Notes under the pieces: generated by a model
Seen by the model: the letters and a program-made list of their open reading frames with translations, nothing else
Database searches by the model: none
Told to the model about the DNA's origin: nothing
Translations under genes and position numbers: made by a program
Shown here: positions 50,169 through 58,971 of the stretch, in pieces
How the letters are laid out: each line of letters begins with the position of its first letter
Numbering within the stretch: the stretch's first letter is position 1
Assembly (NCBI RefSeq): GCF_022698165.1
Contig: NZ_JALDAY010000006.1
Span: forward strand, 558,001-622,000
Direction: 5' to 3'
Length of the DNA stretch: 64,000 bases
Origin: Streptomyces cylindrosporus
Lineage (GTDB): Bacteria > Actinomycetota > Actinomycetes > Streptomycetales > Streptomycetaceae

Positions 50169-52826
50169 TCACAGAACGTGCAGTTCCCGGGCCCGGCGCA
50201 CGGCCTCCCCGCGTCGGCCGGCTCCGAGTTTGCGGTAGATGCTCTTGAGGTGGGTCTTGACGGTGTTGACCGACAGGTGGATGTCCTCGGCGATCTCCTC
50301 GGTCGACATCAGCTGCGCCAGACGCTCCAGGATCTCGTGTTCGCGCCGGCTGAGCGGTTCGATCAGCTCGGCGGGCGACCGGTCGCGCGGCAGCTCTCCG
50401 CGCACGGTCGCGGGCAGCCAGTCGTGCACCGCCACCAGCTCCGGCCGGCGGTGCAGGAGCCGTCGCAGCCAGGGCCCGGTCTCCAGGAAGGGCCGGCGCA
50501 GCCCCTCGGGCCGGGCGACGAAGAGGGCCCGTGCGATCAGCCGTGCCGCCGCGTCGCCGTTGCCCAGCAGTTCGGCGGCCTGAGCCCGCACCAGCAGCGC
50601 CCGCACGGTGACGGCGGGGCCCTCGCCCGGTCCGGTGGGGAGTTCGTCGAGGAGTTCCAGCGCCGCGTCCTGCTGCCCCGCGTCGAGCATGGCCCGGGCC
50701 TCGGTCACCCGGTTCTCGGGGGCCGGGTCCTTGTCCTGGTGGAAGACCTCCAGCGCGGCCAGCGGCCGGCCCGCGGCCAGGTGGGAGGCGCCGACGGTGA
50801 GGACGGCACGGTCGTGCACCCAGGGGGAGGGCCGGATGGCCGGGGTGTCCTGGTCCAGCCCTTCGAGGGCCCGGAGTGCGGCCTGGGGGTCCCCTCCGGC
50901 CAGCCTCAGACGCGATCGGAGCAGGGTCAGACCGGTCGTCACGATGGGGTCGTGCAGGGCCGCGGACGCGGCGGCGGCCCGGTCCAGATGGCCGCGGGCC
51001 TCGCCGAGCTCGTCACGGTCGATGGCGACCGCGGCCAGGACGAGCTGGGCGACCCCGGTGCGCGCGGTCGGCGGCAGGCCCGAGCGCTCCGCCTGGGCGA
51101 CGGCCTCCCGGGCATGTCTCTCGGCGCGGGCCGGCCAGCCGCGCAGGAAGTCGATCAGGGCGAGCCGCCCGAGGCTCTCGTGGCGGGGGGACGCGGTCAC
51201 GGGGCTGGCGGTCACCCCGGCGGCGGCCGACAGCGTCGCCCGTGCGGCGTCGAAGCGGCCCTCCCACAGCTGCGCCGACCCGAGGTCCGTGAGCATGAGT
51301 GCCGGGAGCTCCGGATGCCGGTCCACGAGTTCCTGCGGAAGCGCCGGCCGGGCCGCCTCCGCGTCCTGTGCGGCCGCCTCCGCCTCGTCGGCCGAACCCG
51401 TCATCCGGGCGGCGAGCACCCGCAGCGTGGCGCAGCTGAGCCGCAGCGCCGCCGAGACCTGGTCCTCCTCGCCCAGCCGCGACTCGACTCTGCGCAGGTG
51501 GCGCAGGCCGCGGTCGATGTCGTGCCGGGCCAGTTCGCGGGCCGCGCGCACCAGGTCCACCGCGGGTCCGGAGGCCTCCGGGGGCATCCGGGAAAACAGC
51601 CGGTCGAGTCGGTCGACCTCCAGCCCGGTGCGCAGCCGCCCGATCGCCAGTTCCTCGACGAACAGGGTCGCGGCGAACTCCCAGTCGCCCGCGTCCGCGG
51701 CGTGCGGCAGCGCCTCGGCCGGAAGGCCCGCCCCGCTCAGCCACTGGGCCGCAGTGCGGTGCAGCACGGGTTCCAGACCCGGTCTGCGCACGCGGAGGTG
51801 GACGCGGAGTATCTCGGCGAACAGCGGGTGCAGCCGGTAGGTGGAGTGTCCCAGGGACTCCACGAAGGCGTTGGCGTGCTGCAGCTCGTCGAGGATGGGC
51901 GCGGCGTCGTCGCGGCCGGTGAGCACGTCGGCGAGCTCCGGGCGGATCTGCTCCAGGATGCTGGCGCGCAGCAGCAGGTCCTGCGTCTCGGGCGGCTGGG
52001 CGTCGAGCACCTCGGCGAGCAGGAAGTCGGCGAGCGTGCTCTGCCCCGCCTCGAACTCCTTGAGGAACGCCTCGGGGTCCTCGGCCTGCTGCGCCGCCAG
52101 GATGCTCAGCCGCAGTCCGGCCGCCCAGCCCCCGGTGCGCGTCGTCAGGGCCCGTACGCCTTCGTCCGACAGGGACATCCCGTGCCGGTCGAGCAGCTCG
52201 GCCGTCTCCCGCGGCAGGAAGGCCAGGTCGGCGCCGCGGATGTCGACGGCCTCGCCCGCGGCACGATAGCGGTGCAGCGGCAGGAGCGGTTCGGTGCGGC
52301 TGATGACGACCAGGCGCAGTCCGCCGCCGGAGTGGCGCAGCACGAAGTTCAGCTCGTCGGCGATCTCGGCGGAGGCGGCCACGCGCTCGAACTCGTCCAG
52401 CACCAGGACCACGGGCCGCTGCTGCCGGCTCAGCAGGGCGGCGAGCCGGGCGAGCATCGAGTGGTCGACCTCGCCGGAGCGCGCGGGGGTGCCGACTCCG
52501 TCGTCGGAGCCGGCGAGTTGCCGGCGCCGCAGCGCCTCCAGTACGTAGGTCCAGAAGACGCCGGGGCTGTTGTCCTCGGCCTCCACCGTGAGCCAGGCGA
52601 TCCGCCGCGGTACCCGTGGCCCGGTGGTCCAGTCGGCGACCAGCAGCGTCTTGCCGGCCCCGGCCGAACCGTTGACCAGGGTCACCGGCCTTCGCACACC
52701 CTGCGTGAGCCGTGCGATCAGCCGCGGTCTGCGCACGAACGTCCTCGGCACCGCGGGCAGGCCGAAACGCGCCGCCAGCAGCGGGCCGCCGTCGGGTGTA
52801 CGACTCTCACCGGTTGGTTCGCCCAC
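50169..52826 (-). CDS. Large MalT/LAL-like LuxR-family regulator
   Basis: About 885 residues. Walker A N-G-S-A-G-A-G-K-T (about 55-62), Walker B V-V-L-V-L-D-E-F-E, a winged/TPR-like middle region with many Ala/Leu helices, and a C-terminal LuxR HTH (L-S-R-R-E-H-E-I-L-E-R-L-A, E-I-A-E-D-I-H-L-S-V-N-T-V-K-T-H-L-K-S-I-Y-R-K-L). Such STAND ATPases activate pathways on sensing an inducer. Start GTG 52826 is tentative; the upstream reading to 52910 is atypical. It stands alone, so its targets are unclear. Confidence 0.88.
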   Translation of the reverse strand: MGEPTGESRTPDGGPLLAARFGLPAVPRTFVRRPRLIARLTQGVRRPVTLVNGSAGAGKTLLVADWTTGPRVPRRIAWLTVEAEDNSPGVFWTYVLEALRRRQLAGSDDGVGTPARSGEVDHSMLARLAALLSRQQRPVVLVLDEFERVAASAEIADELNFVLRHSGGGLRLVVISRTEPLLPLHRYRAAGEAVDIRGADLAFLPRETAELLDRHGMSLSDEGVRALTTRTGGWAAGLRLSILAAQQAEDPEAFLKEFEAGQSTLADFLLAEVLDAQPPETQDLLLRASILEQIRPELADVLTGRDDAAPILDELQHANAFVESLGHSTYRLHPLFAEILRVHLRVRRPGLEPVLHRTAAQWLSGAGLPAEALPHAADAGDWEFAATLFVEELAIGRLRTGLEVDRLDRLFSRMPPEASGPAVDLVRAARELARHDIDRGLRHLRRVESRLGEEDQVSAALRLSCATLRVLAARMTGSADEAEAAAQDAEAARPALPQELVDRHPELPALMLTDLGSAQLWEGRFDAARATLSAAAGVTASPVTASPRHESLGRLALIDFLRGWPARAERHAREAVAQAERSGLPPTARTGVAQLVLAAVAIDRDELGEARGHLDRAAAASAALHDPIVTTGLTLLRSRLRLAGGDPQAALRALEGLDQDTPAIRPSPWVHDRAVLTVGASHLAAGRPLAALEVFHQDKDPAPENRVTEARAMLDAGQQDAALELLDELPTGPGEGPAVTVRALLVRAQAAELLGNGDAAARLIARALFVARPEGLRRPFLETGPWLRRLLHRRPELVAVHDWLPATVRGELPRDRSPAELIEPLSRREHEILERLAQLMSTEEIAEDIHLSVNTVKTHLKSIYRKLGAGRRGEAVRRARELHVL

Positions 52827-52880
52827 TCTATGAGCTTTGCTCGGAGTGCCGCGGGTCGCAACGGCGACAGCTGCGGGGCG

Positions 52881-52912
52881 CCGTGGGCCCGTCCCCCCGG
52901 GCGGGCCCACGG
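52881..52912 (-). terminator. Hairpin terminator downstream of VOC gene
   Basis: Arms 52881-52891 and 52902-52912 pair perfectly over 11 bp with a 10-base C/G-rich loop. It sits eight bases past the stop of the minus-strand VOC gene and in front of the LuxR gene; no U tract, as usual in this genus. Confidence 0.55.
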
Positions 52913-52919
52913 GGCACGG

Positions 52920-53402
52920 CTACTCGCCCGCGTAGGCCTTCTCCAGGGCCGCGATGTCGAGCTTGTGCATCTTCAGCATGGCCTGCATCGCCCGGGAGGA
53001 CTTCGCGGTGTCGGGGTCGCTGATCATCTCGTCGAGGCGCTCGGGGATGATCTGCCAGGAGACCCCGAAGCGGTCCTTGAGCCAGCCGCACGGGCCGGGC
53101 TCGCCGCCGCCCTCGGTGAGCTTGGTCCAGTAGTAGTCGATCTCCTCCTGGTTGTCGCAGAAGACCTGGAAGGAGATCGCCTCGGTGAACTTGAACTGCG
53201 GCCCGCCGTTGAGCGCGACGAACTTGTGGCCGTTGGCCGTGAACTCGACGGTCAGGACCGTGCCGGCCGGCTGCATGGCGCCCTCGGTGTAGTGGGACAC
53301 CCGGCCGACGCTGGAGTTCTTGAAGACCGAGACGTAGTAGTGCGCGGCCTCCTCGGCCTGGCCGTCGAACCAGAGACACGTGGTGAATCCGTCGGTGGTC
53401 AT
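52920..53402 (-). CDS. PhnB-like VOC-fold protein
   Basis: 160 residues of the glyoxalase/PhnB (3-demethylubiquinone-9 3-methyltransferase-like) fold: T-C-L-W-F-D-G-Q-A-E-E-A-A-H-Y-Y, F-V-A-L-N-G-G-P, W-Q-I-I-P-E-R-L. The named methyltransferase label is historical and not evidence of that activity. Start ATG 53402 with GGAGGT four bases before; a GTG two codons earlier also exists. Confidence 0.88.
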   Translation of the reverse strand: MTTDGFTTCLWFDGQAEEAAHYYVSVFKNSSVGRVSHYTEGAMQPAGTVLTVEFTANGHKFVALNGGPQFKFTEAISFQVFCDNQEEIDYYWTKLTEGGGEPGPCGWLKDRFGVSWQIIPERLDEMISDPDTAKSSRAMQAMLKMHKLDIAALEKAYAGE

Positions 53403-53525
53403 GGGCACCTCCTGGGTGTGGGAACGCGGTCATGTGTGTCGACCGATCCTTCTCCCGGAACTCATCGGTGGGGCGGCCGATTAATCCATGTGGCCGCCCC
53501 GCGCCCCGGACCTAGGCTCGCCTCC

Positions 53526-54725
53526 ATGACGTCACCCGCCGCTGACAGCGTCCGCCCCTTCCGCCTCGACATCCCGCAGCAGGACATCGACGACCTGCAC
53601 GACCGCCTCGACCGCACCCGCTGGCCCGACGAACTGCCCGGCACCGGGTGGGCGTACGGCGTACCGGCGGACTATCTGCGCGAGCTCGTCCACTACTGGC
53701 GCCACTCCTTCGACTGGCGGGCCGCCGAGGCGCAGCTGAACGAATGGCCGCAGTTCACCACCACGATCGACGGCTCGAACGTGCACTTCGCGCACGTCCG
53801 CTCCCCCGAGCCGGACGCCACGCCGCTGATCGTCACGCACGGCTGGCCGGGCTCCGTCGTCGAGTTCCTGGACGTGGTCGGCCCGCTGACCGACCCGGCC
53901 GCGCACGGCGTCGACCCGGCCGACGCGTTCCACGTCGTCGTACCGAGCATCCCCGGCTTCGGACTCTCCGGGCCACCCGCCGACACCGGCTGGGAGGCGG
54001 GCCGGGTCGCCGACGCCTGGGCCGAGCTGATGGGGCGGCTCGGCTACGAGCGCTTCGGCGCCCAGGGCGGCGACTGGGGCGCGGCCATCTCCCGCGAGCT
54101 GGGGCGCGCCCATCCCGACCGGGTGATCGGCGTCCACCTGAACCTGCTGCCGGGCGCCCAGCAGGCCACCAAGCCGACGCAGGAGGAGCTGGACGGGCTC
54201 GACACCGAGGAGCAGGAGCGGGCCCTGCTGTCCTGGCGCCGGTGGAGCGAGTGGTCGCGGGAGGGCACGGGGTACGCGGTCCTCCAGGCGACCCGGCCGC
54301 AGACCGTGGCGTACGCCCTGTCGGACTCGCCGGTCGGCCAACTGGCCTGGATCGTCGAGAAGTTCCAGGAGTGGACGGACTCCTCCGTGCTGCCCGAGGA
54401 GGCCGTGGACCGGGACCGGATGCTCACCGACGTAATGCTGTACTGGCTGACCGGGACGGCCGGTTCGGCCGCCCGCATCTACTACGAGCGCGCGCACACC
54501 ACGGGCCGCGCCGCCCTGCCCACCGAGCCCTCGACCGCGCCCACGGCGCTCGCCCTGTTCCCGGCCGAACCCCAGCTACCGCTGCGGCACAAGGCGGAGC
54601 GGACGGAGAACCTCGTCCGCTGGACCGAGTTCGACCGCGGTGGTCACTTCCCGGCCATGGAGGAGCCGGACCTGCTGGTCGGCGACGTACGGGCGTTCTT
54701 CCGGCAGCTGCGCGAGAAGGGCTGA
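53526..54725 (+). CDS. Epoxide hydrolase (EHN family)
   Basis: 399 residues. N-terminal EHN cap (F-R-L-D-I-P-Q, R-W-P-D-E-L-P) and an alpha/beta-hydrolase core. Oxyanion H-G-W-P-G-S (about 105), nucleophile D183 in G-G-D-W-G, and the His in R-G-G-H-F-P-A-M-E-E-P-D. Tyr proton donors may lie in G-Y-A-V-L-Q and Y-E-R-A-H-T. It converts epoxides to diols, cytoplasmic by lack of signal. Ends 107 bp before clpP3 on the same strand, with PopR boxes just downstream. Confidence 0.92.
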   Translation: MTSPAADSVRPFRLDIPQQDIDDLHDRLDRTRWPDELPGTGWAYGVPADYLRELVHYWRHSFDWRAAEAQLNEWPQFTTTIDGSNVHFAHVRSPEPDATPLIVTHGWPGSVVEFLDVVGPLTDPAAHGVDPADAFHVVVPSIPGFGLSGPPADTGWEAGRVADAWAELMGRLGYERFGAQGGDWGAAISRELGRAHPDRVIGVHLNLLPGAQQATKPTQEELDGLDTEEQERALLSWRRWSEWSREGTGYAVLQATRPQTVAYALSDSPVGQLAWIVEKFQEWTDSSVLPEEAVDRDRMLTDVMLYWLTGTAGSAARIYYERAHTTGRAALPTEPSTAPTALALFPAEPQLPLRHKAERTENLVRWTEFDRGGHFPAMEEPDLLVGDVRAFFRQLREKG

Positions 54726-54733
54726 GGGGCCGC

Positions 54734-54763
54734 TCTGCCGGCGGCGAATCTGCCGCGGGCAGA
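54734..54763. promoter_or_regulatory. Tandem PopR boxes upstream of clpP3
   Basis: Two abutting copies of TCTGCC-N3-GGCAGA: 54734-54748 (TCTGCC-GGC-GGCGAA, right half imperfect) and 54749-54763 (TCTGCC-GCG-GGCAGA, perfect). In S. lividans PopR activates clpP3-clpP4 through palindromes of this form. The boxes lie 70-100 bp before the clpP3 start, right after the epoxide-hydrolase stop. Confidence 0.85.
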
Positions 54764-54832
54764 GAAACCGCTGCTCCGGGCCGGTGCGGGCCGAGAGTGG
54801 AGTCGACGGCATCACACCCGACGGGAGAACCG

Positions 54833-55471
54833 ATGACTCCACTCAGCACGCTCACGCCCCGCGCCGAGGAGGGCGACACCCCGCCCAGCCGGTTCGACGA
54901 CCAACTCGCCGCGCAGTTGCTCGGGCAGCGGATCGTCGTCCTCGGCACCCAGGTCGACGAGGTCTCCGCGAACCGGGTCTGCGCCCAACTGCTGATCCTG
55001 TCCGCGGAGGACCCGCGCACCGACATCAGCCTGTACATCAACAGCCCGGGCGGCTCGGTGTACGCCGGGCTCGCCATCTACGACACGATGCGCCTCATCC
55101 CGAACGACGTCTCGACGCTGGCCATGGGATTCGCGGCGAGCATGGGCCAGTTCCTGCTGTGCGGCGGCACGCCCGGCAAGCGGTACGCCCTGCCGAACGC
55201 GCGGATCATGATGCACCAGGGGTCGGCGGGTATCGGCGGCACCACCGCCGACATCGAGATCCAGGCGGAGAACCTGGAGCACAGCAAGCGGACCATGGAG
55301 CGGCTGCTCGCCGAGAACACGGGCCAGACGCCGGAGACGATCGCCCGGGACGGCGACCGCGACCTCTGGTTCACGGCCGAACAGGCCAGGGACTACGGCA
55401 TGGTGGACCAGGTCCTGGAGTCCCTCGCGGACGTCCGCCCGGCTGCCTCCAAGCGACGGATGGGGCTGTGA
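54833..55471 (+). CDS. clpP3: ATP-dependent Clp protease proteolytic subunit ClpP3
   Basis: 212 residues, serine protease subunit. Catalytic S103 (F-A-A-S-M-G-Q), H128 (I-M-M-H-Q-G) and an Asp in D-R-D-L-W form the triad; Y-I-N-S-P-G-G-S is the oxyanion loop. In Streptomyces ClpP3/ClpP4 form a reserve protease induced when ClpP1/ClpP2 is inactive. Identification rests on the clpP3-clpP4-popR gene order and operator. It ends one base before the clpP4 ATG, so translation is coupled. Confidence 0.92.
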   Translation: MTPLSTLTPRAEEGDTPPSRFDDQLAAQLLGQRIVVLGTQVDEVSANRVCAQLLILSAEDPRTDISLYINSPGGSVYAGLAIYDTMRLIPNDVSTLAMGFAASMGQFLLCGGTPGKRYALPNARIMMHQGSAGIGGTTADIEIQAENLEHSKRTMERLLAENTGQTPETIARDGDRDLWFTAEQARDYGMVDQVLESLADVRPAASKRRMGL

Positions 55472-55472
55472 C

Positions 55473-56075
55473 ATGGGGAACTACACGATTCCGTACGTGG
55501 TCGAGCGGACCGCGCACGGCGAGCGCTCCTCCGACGTCTTCAGCCGCCTGCTCTCGGAGCGGATCATCTTCCTCGGCACCGAGATCGACGACGGCGTCGC
55601 CAACGTCGTCATCGCCCAACTCCTCCATCTGGAGTCGGCAGCGCCCGAGAACGAGATCGCGATCTACATCAACTCCCCCGGCGGATCGTTCACCTCGCTG
55701 ATGGCCATCTACGACACGATGACCTACGTACAGGCGCCGATCTCGACGATCTGCGTCGGCCAGGCCGCGTCCACCGCGGCCGTGCTGCTGGCCGGCGGTG
55801 ATCCGGGGCGGCGGATCGTGCTGGAGCACGCGCGCGTGCTGCTCGGGCAGCCGGCGAGCGGCGGCAGCCGGGGCGCGATCTCCGACCTGACCCTGCAGGC
55901 GAAGGAGATGGTCCGGATCCGCGCGCAGGTCGAGGAGGTGCTGTCCCGGCACACGCACCACGACATCGCGACCCTGCGCGCGGACATGGACCGCGACAAG
56001 GTGTTCACGGCCCAGGAGGCGGTGGCGTACGGGCTGGCCGACGAGGTGCTGAGCCGACGTCTCCAGACGGTCTGA
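55473..56075 (+). CDS. clpP4: ClpP4 subunit, catalytic His position is Gly
   Basis: 200 residues. The Ser is S100 (G-Q-A-A-S-T-A) and N-S-P-G-G-S is intact, but the segment aligned with M-M-H-Q-G of ClpP3 reads L-L-G-Q-P: Gly125 replaces the catalytic His. The subunit is therefore probably non-proteolytic itself and works as the partner ring of ClpP3, perhaps docking the Clp ATPase. I do not recall whether other ClpP4 sequences share this. Only one base separates it from clpP3; it is followed convergently by popR. Confidence 0.9.
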   Translation: MGNYTIPYVVERTAHGERSSDVFSRLLSERIIFLGTEIDDGVANVVIAQLLHLESAAPENEIAIYINSPGGSFTSLMAIYDTMTYVQAPISTICVGQAASTAAVLLAGGDPGRRIVLEHARVLLGQPASGGSRGAISDLTLQAKEMVRIRAQVEEVLSRHTHHDIATLRADMDRDKVFTAQEAVAYGLADEVLSRRLQTV

Positions 56076-56096
56076 GACACCGCCTCCGCGACACCG

Positions 56097-56522
56097 TCAG
56101 GCGACCAGGCACAGTCCGTTGTACGGCGAAGTGGACGTGCTCCGGCTCCTGTTGGCCCGTCGGCTGTCGATCCGGACGATCTCGCCGTGCGCCCGCGAGA
56201 GCAGGTCGCCGAGGCCGAGGCCGAGGGCGTGGGCGGCGGCCGCGAGGACCTCGGAGGAGGCCTCCTTGCGGCCCCGCTCGACCTCGGAGAGGTACGGCAT
56301 GGAGATCCGGGCGGCGTCGGCCACGTCCTTGAGGGTGCGCTCCTGGGCGAGGCGCTCGCGCCGCAGGACATCACCGACGAGGTCCCGCCACAGCGGCTCC
56401 TTCGGCGCCCTCGGTGACGGCGCGGGCGTCGCCGGGGCGGCCGGTGGCGCGGCGGCGGGGCGCTCGGCCTGCGGACGGCGCAGAGGAATGACGCGGGCTT
56501 CGTTCGGCGCTTGGCTGCTCAC
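56097..56522 (-). CDS. popR: Transcriptional activator PopR
   Basis: 141 residues. Pro/Ala-rich N-terminal 45 residues, then an XRE-type HTH: L-R-R-E-R-L-A-Q-E-R-T-L-K-D-V-A-D-A-A-R-I-S-M-P-Y-L-S-E-V-E-R-G. In S. lividans PopR turns on clpP3-clpP4 and is itself degraded by ClpP1/P2 through C-terminal alanines; here the last residues are C-L-V-A, so only one terminal Ala. GTG start. It is convergent with clpP4 and divergent from the methyltransferase. Confidence 0.9.
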   Translation of the reverse strand: MSSQAPNEARVIPLRRPQAERPAAAPPAAPATPAPSPRAPKEPLWRDLVGDVLRRERLAQERTLKDVADAARISMPYLSEVERGRKEASSEVLAAAAHALGLGLGDLLSRAHGEIVRIDSRRANRSRSTSTSPYNGLCLVA

Positions 56523-56536
56523 GTCTTCAGACTAAA

Positions 56537-56583
56537 TTCCCTCGCCGCGAAGGGAAGAGATCGGCATTCTGCCCTGGGTGGAA
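56537..56583. promoter_or_regulatory. Candidate PopR-type box and palindrome in popR promoter
   Basis: In the 81-bp gap between popR and the methyltransferase, TTCTGCC-N3-GGTGGAA (56567-56583) has a perfect left half of the PopR box. TTCCCT-N8-AGGGAA at 56537-56556 is a perfect inverted repeat. Either could mediate popR autoregulation or control of the divergent gene. Confidence 0.5.
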
Positions 56584-56603
56584 TCCGAAAGACGGAAGGC
56601 GCG

Positions 56604-57389
56604 GTGAAAGCGTTGCGGGAGACGTTCAACGAGGCGGCCGAACTGTACGACCGGGCCCGACCGCGCTACCCCCACGCGCTGGTCCAGGACCTGGCCCGCA
56701 CGACCGCCCTGTCCCCCGAGTCCCACGTCCTGGAGATCGGCCCTGGCACCGGCCAACTCACCGTCCCCCTGGCGGAGTTCGGCTGCCATGTCACGGCGGT
56801 GGAACTGGGCGACGCGATGGCGACGGTGGCCCGGAGGCGCCTGCGCGCATATCCCCGAGTGAGCGTACAGACCGCGGACTTCGAGACTTGGGCCCTACCC
56901 GCCCAGCCCTTCGACCTGGTGGTGAGCGCGACCGCGTTCCACTGGATCGACCCGGCGGTACGGGTGGTGAAAGCGGCCCGCGCCCTGCGCCCCGGCGGCC
57001 GTCTCGCCCTCGTCGGCACCGAGCATGTCGCCGGTGGTACCGAGGAGTTCTTCGCCCTGGCCCAGGGCTGCTACGAGCGCTGGGATCCGGCCACCCCGCC
57101 CGGACTGCGTCTGCAACCTGCCGCCGACATCCCTTCGGGCACCGCCGAGTTGGCGGACTCCCCGCTCTTCGAGCACGTCGTGGCGAGCCGTCACACGCAG
57201 GACATCGCCTACACCACCGACCAGTACATCGACGTCCTGCTCACCTACTCCGGTCACCGCGCGCTGGACGAAACGGCCAGGCAGGGTTTGCTGGGCTGTC
57301 TGCGACGGCTGATCGACACGCGTTACGACGGGCAGGTCACGAAGCGTTACCTCCATGAACTCATCGTGGCCACCCGTGGCGCCATGTGA
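56604..57389 (+). CDS. Class I SAM-dependent methyltransferase
   Basis: 261 residues. SAM motif I V-L-E-I-G-P-G-T-G-Q-L-T (about 43-54), acidic V-E-L-G-D after strand 2, and F-D-L-V-V-S-A-T-A-F-H-W motif IV. It resembles UbiE/COQ5-like small-molecule methyltransferases. GTG start with GGAAGG. Shares the promoter region with popR. Substrate not predictable. Confidence 0.88.
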   Translation: MKALRETFNEAAELYDRARPRYPHALVQDLARTTALSPESHVLEIGPGTGQLTVPLAEFGCHVTAVELGDAMATVARRRLRAYPRVSVQTADFETWALPAQPFDLVVSATAFHWIDPAVRVVKAARALRPGGRLALVGTEHVAGGTEEFFALAQGCYERWDPATPPGLRLQPAADIPSGTAELADSPLFEHVVASRHTQDIAYTTDQYIDVLLTYSGHRALDETARQGLLGCLRRLIDTRYDGQVTKRYLHELIVATRGAM

Positions 57390-57479
57390 GAACCGTGCAT
57401 GGTCCGGCGGACTCGGGGTACCCGCACCACGAGGACCGAGGCAGACAGACGTCTGACCGTGACCTACGTGGGAGAGGTA

Positions 57480-58367
57480 ATGGATACCGCCGTGAATCGG
57501 TCGGAGGCACAGGTCGTCCCCATGACCCCCGGTACCGGCACGGGTGACGGATCACTCCCGGGCATCGAACAACCGAGTGCCGTGGCTCCGCGTGACGCCC
57601 GCGAGCTGTCCCGGCAGTTCTTCCAGCGGCTCGCCGAGCTGGAGGAGGGCACCCACGAGTACCAGTACGCGCGCAACACGCTCATCGAGATGAACATCTC
57701 ACTGGTGCGCTTCGCCGCCGGCCGCTTCCGCGGACGCGGCGACGACATGGAGGACATCGTCCAGACCGGGATGATCGGTCTGATCAAGGCGATAGACCGG
57801 TTCGAGCTGGCCCGCGAGGTCGAGTTCACCTCGTTCGCGCTGCCGTACATCGTCGGCGAGATCAAGCGGTTCTTCCGGGACACCACCTGGGCCGTGCACG
57901 TACCGCGACGCCTGCAGGAACTGCGCGTCGAGCTGGCCAAGGCGCGCGAGGAGCTCGCGAGCCGGCTGGACCGGGACCCGACGGTCGCCGAACTCGCCAC
58001 GCTCATGAACATCTCCCAGGACGAGGTCGTCGAGGCCCAGCTCGCCGCCAACGGCTACAACTCCTCGTCGCTGGACGCCGCCCTGACCGGCGACGGCCCC
58101 GAGGGCGGCGAGGCCGTGCTCGCCGACTTCATCGGCGTCGAGGAGGACGGCCTGCGGCTGGTCGAGGACTTCCAGTCACTGGCTCCCCTGATGGCCGAGC
58201 TGGGCGAGCGCGACCGGCAGATCCTGCACATGCGGTTCGTGGAGGAGGCCACCCAGGCGGAGATCGGCGAACGGCTCGGCTGCTCGCAGATGCACGTGTC
58301 CCGCCTGATCAAGCGGATCATCACACGGCTGCGCCAGGGCATGCTGGGCGAACTCGGCTGCGCCTGA
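57480..58367 (+). CDS. SigB/SigF-type sigma factor
   Basis: 295 residues. Region 2 (N-I-S-L-V-R-F-A-A-G-R-F-R-G-R-G, D-D-M-E-D-I-V-Q-T-G-M-I-G-L-I-K-A-I-D-R-F), region 3 (P-R-R-L-Q-E-L) and region 4 HTH (A-E-I-G-E-R-L-G-C-S-Q-M-H-V-S-R-L). The family handles stress or sporulation via RsbW/RsbV partner switching. ATG 57480 has GGGAGAGG upstream. A GGGTAC motif at 57416-57421 could be part of a SigB-like -10, hinting at autoregulation. Convergent with an RsbW-like gene; a perfect hairpin separates them. Confidence 0.9.
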   Translation: MDTAVNRSEAQVVPMTPGTGTGDGSLPGIEQPSAVAPRDARELSRQFFQRLAELEEGTHEYQYARNTLIEMNISLVRFAAGRFRGRGDDMEDIVQTGMIGLIKAIDRFELAREVEFTSFALPYIVGEIKRFFRDTTWAVHVPRRLQELRVELAKAREELASRLDRDPTVAELATLMNISQDEVVEAQLAANGYNSSSLDAALTGDGPEGGEAVLADFIGVEEDGLRLVEDFQSLAPLMAELGERDRQILHMRFVEEATQAEIGERLGCSQMHVSRLIKRIITRLRQGMLGELGCA

Positions 58368-58383
58368 CCACCCGGACGAACAG

Positions 58384-58413
58384 GTGACCGCCGCGGGTGA
58401 TCGCGGCGGTCAC
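58384..58413. terminator. Bidirectional terminator between sigma and anti-sigma genes
   Basis: Perfect 12-bp stem GTGACCGCCGCG (58384-58395) with 58402-58413, 6-base loop. It lies after the sigma stop and includes the anti-sigma stop codon, so it can serve both convergent transcripts. Confidence 0.75.
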
Positions 58414-58865
58414 TCGCCGGTGAGGCCCACGACGGCGCAGACCCGTTTGCCGACCGGCACCCGCTCCACCGTGACCCTCCTGGCAAGGGCGTGCACGATC
58501 TCCAGGCCGTGCCGGCCGATGCGCTCGGGATCGCGTGGAAAGCGGCGCGGCAGCGCCCCGCTGCTGTCGTAGACGCACACCGTCACGGCGACGTCGGTGC
58601 CTTCGAGTTCCAGGATGTACGGGCCGTTGCTGTGCCGGTCCGCGTTGGTGACCAGCTCGCTCACCACCAGCAGGACCTCGTCCTCGGCCCGGTCGTCGAT
58701 CTTGGCGCACCACTCGGTTCTGAGTCTGCCGACGAAATGCGCGGCGAAGGCCCGCGCCTCGGCGATGCAGCCGGGTTCACCGGTGTAGTGCGCGGCCCGC
58801 CTCAGCGGCTCCACGGGCACGTCGAAACCAGTCGGTATCACTGCCTCGCCCACGTGCTCGTTCAT
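58410..58865 (-). CDS. RsbW-like anti-sigma ATP-binding protein
   Basis: 151 residues of the GHKL kinase type. N box E-L-V-T-N-A-D-R-H-S, then G-R-H-G-L-E-I-V. Such proteins hold a sigma factor and phosphorylate an STAS antagonist. The adjacent convergent SigB/F-type gene and the STAS gene at 38.7 kb are plausible partners, although Streptomyces genomes hold many homologues. ATG start with purine-rich leader. Cytoplasmic. Confidence 0.88.
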   Translation of the reverse strand: MNEHVGEAVIPTGFDVPVEPLRRAAHYTGEPGCIAEARAFAAHFVGRLRTEWCAKIDDRAEDEVLLVVSELVTNADRHSNGPYILELEGTDVAVTVCVYDSSGALPRRFPRDPERIGRHGLEIVHALARRVTVERVPVGKRVCAVVGLTGE

Positions 58866-58971
58866 GCGTGTCTCTCTCGGAAGCCGGACCGGCCGGATGC
58901 CGCTGCACCAGTGCTCGTACCCCGAGCCGGGCCCCGCAGTCCCCGTGGCGGCCCGATGTGTCCGCCTTCGC

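Noticed and set aside
52920..53402. True 3-demethylubiquinone methyltransferase
   Set aside because: The sequence is VOC-fold with no SAM motif; the name is a legacy annotation.
50178..54725. About 1,500-codon plus-strand open frame across the LuxR gene
   Set aside because: Only its last 400 codons (epoxide hydrolase) are real; the rest is the complement of the LuxR and VOC genes.
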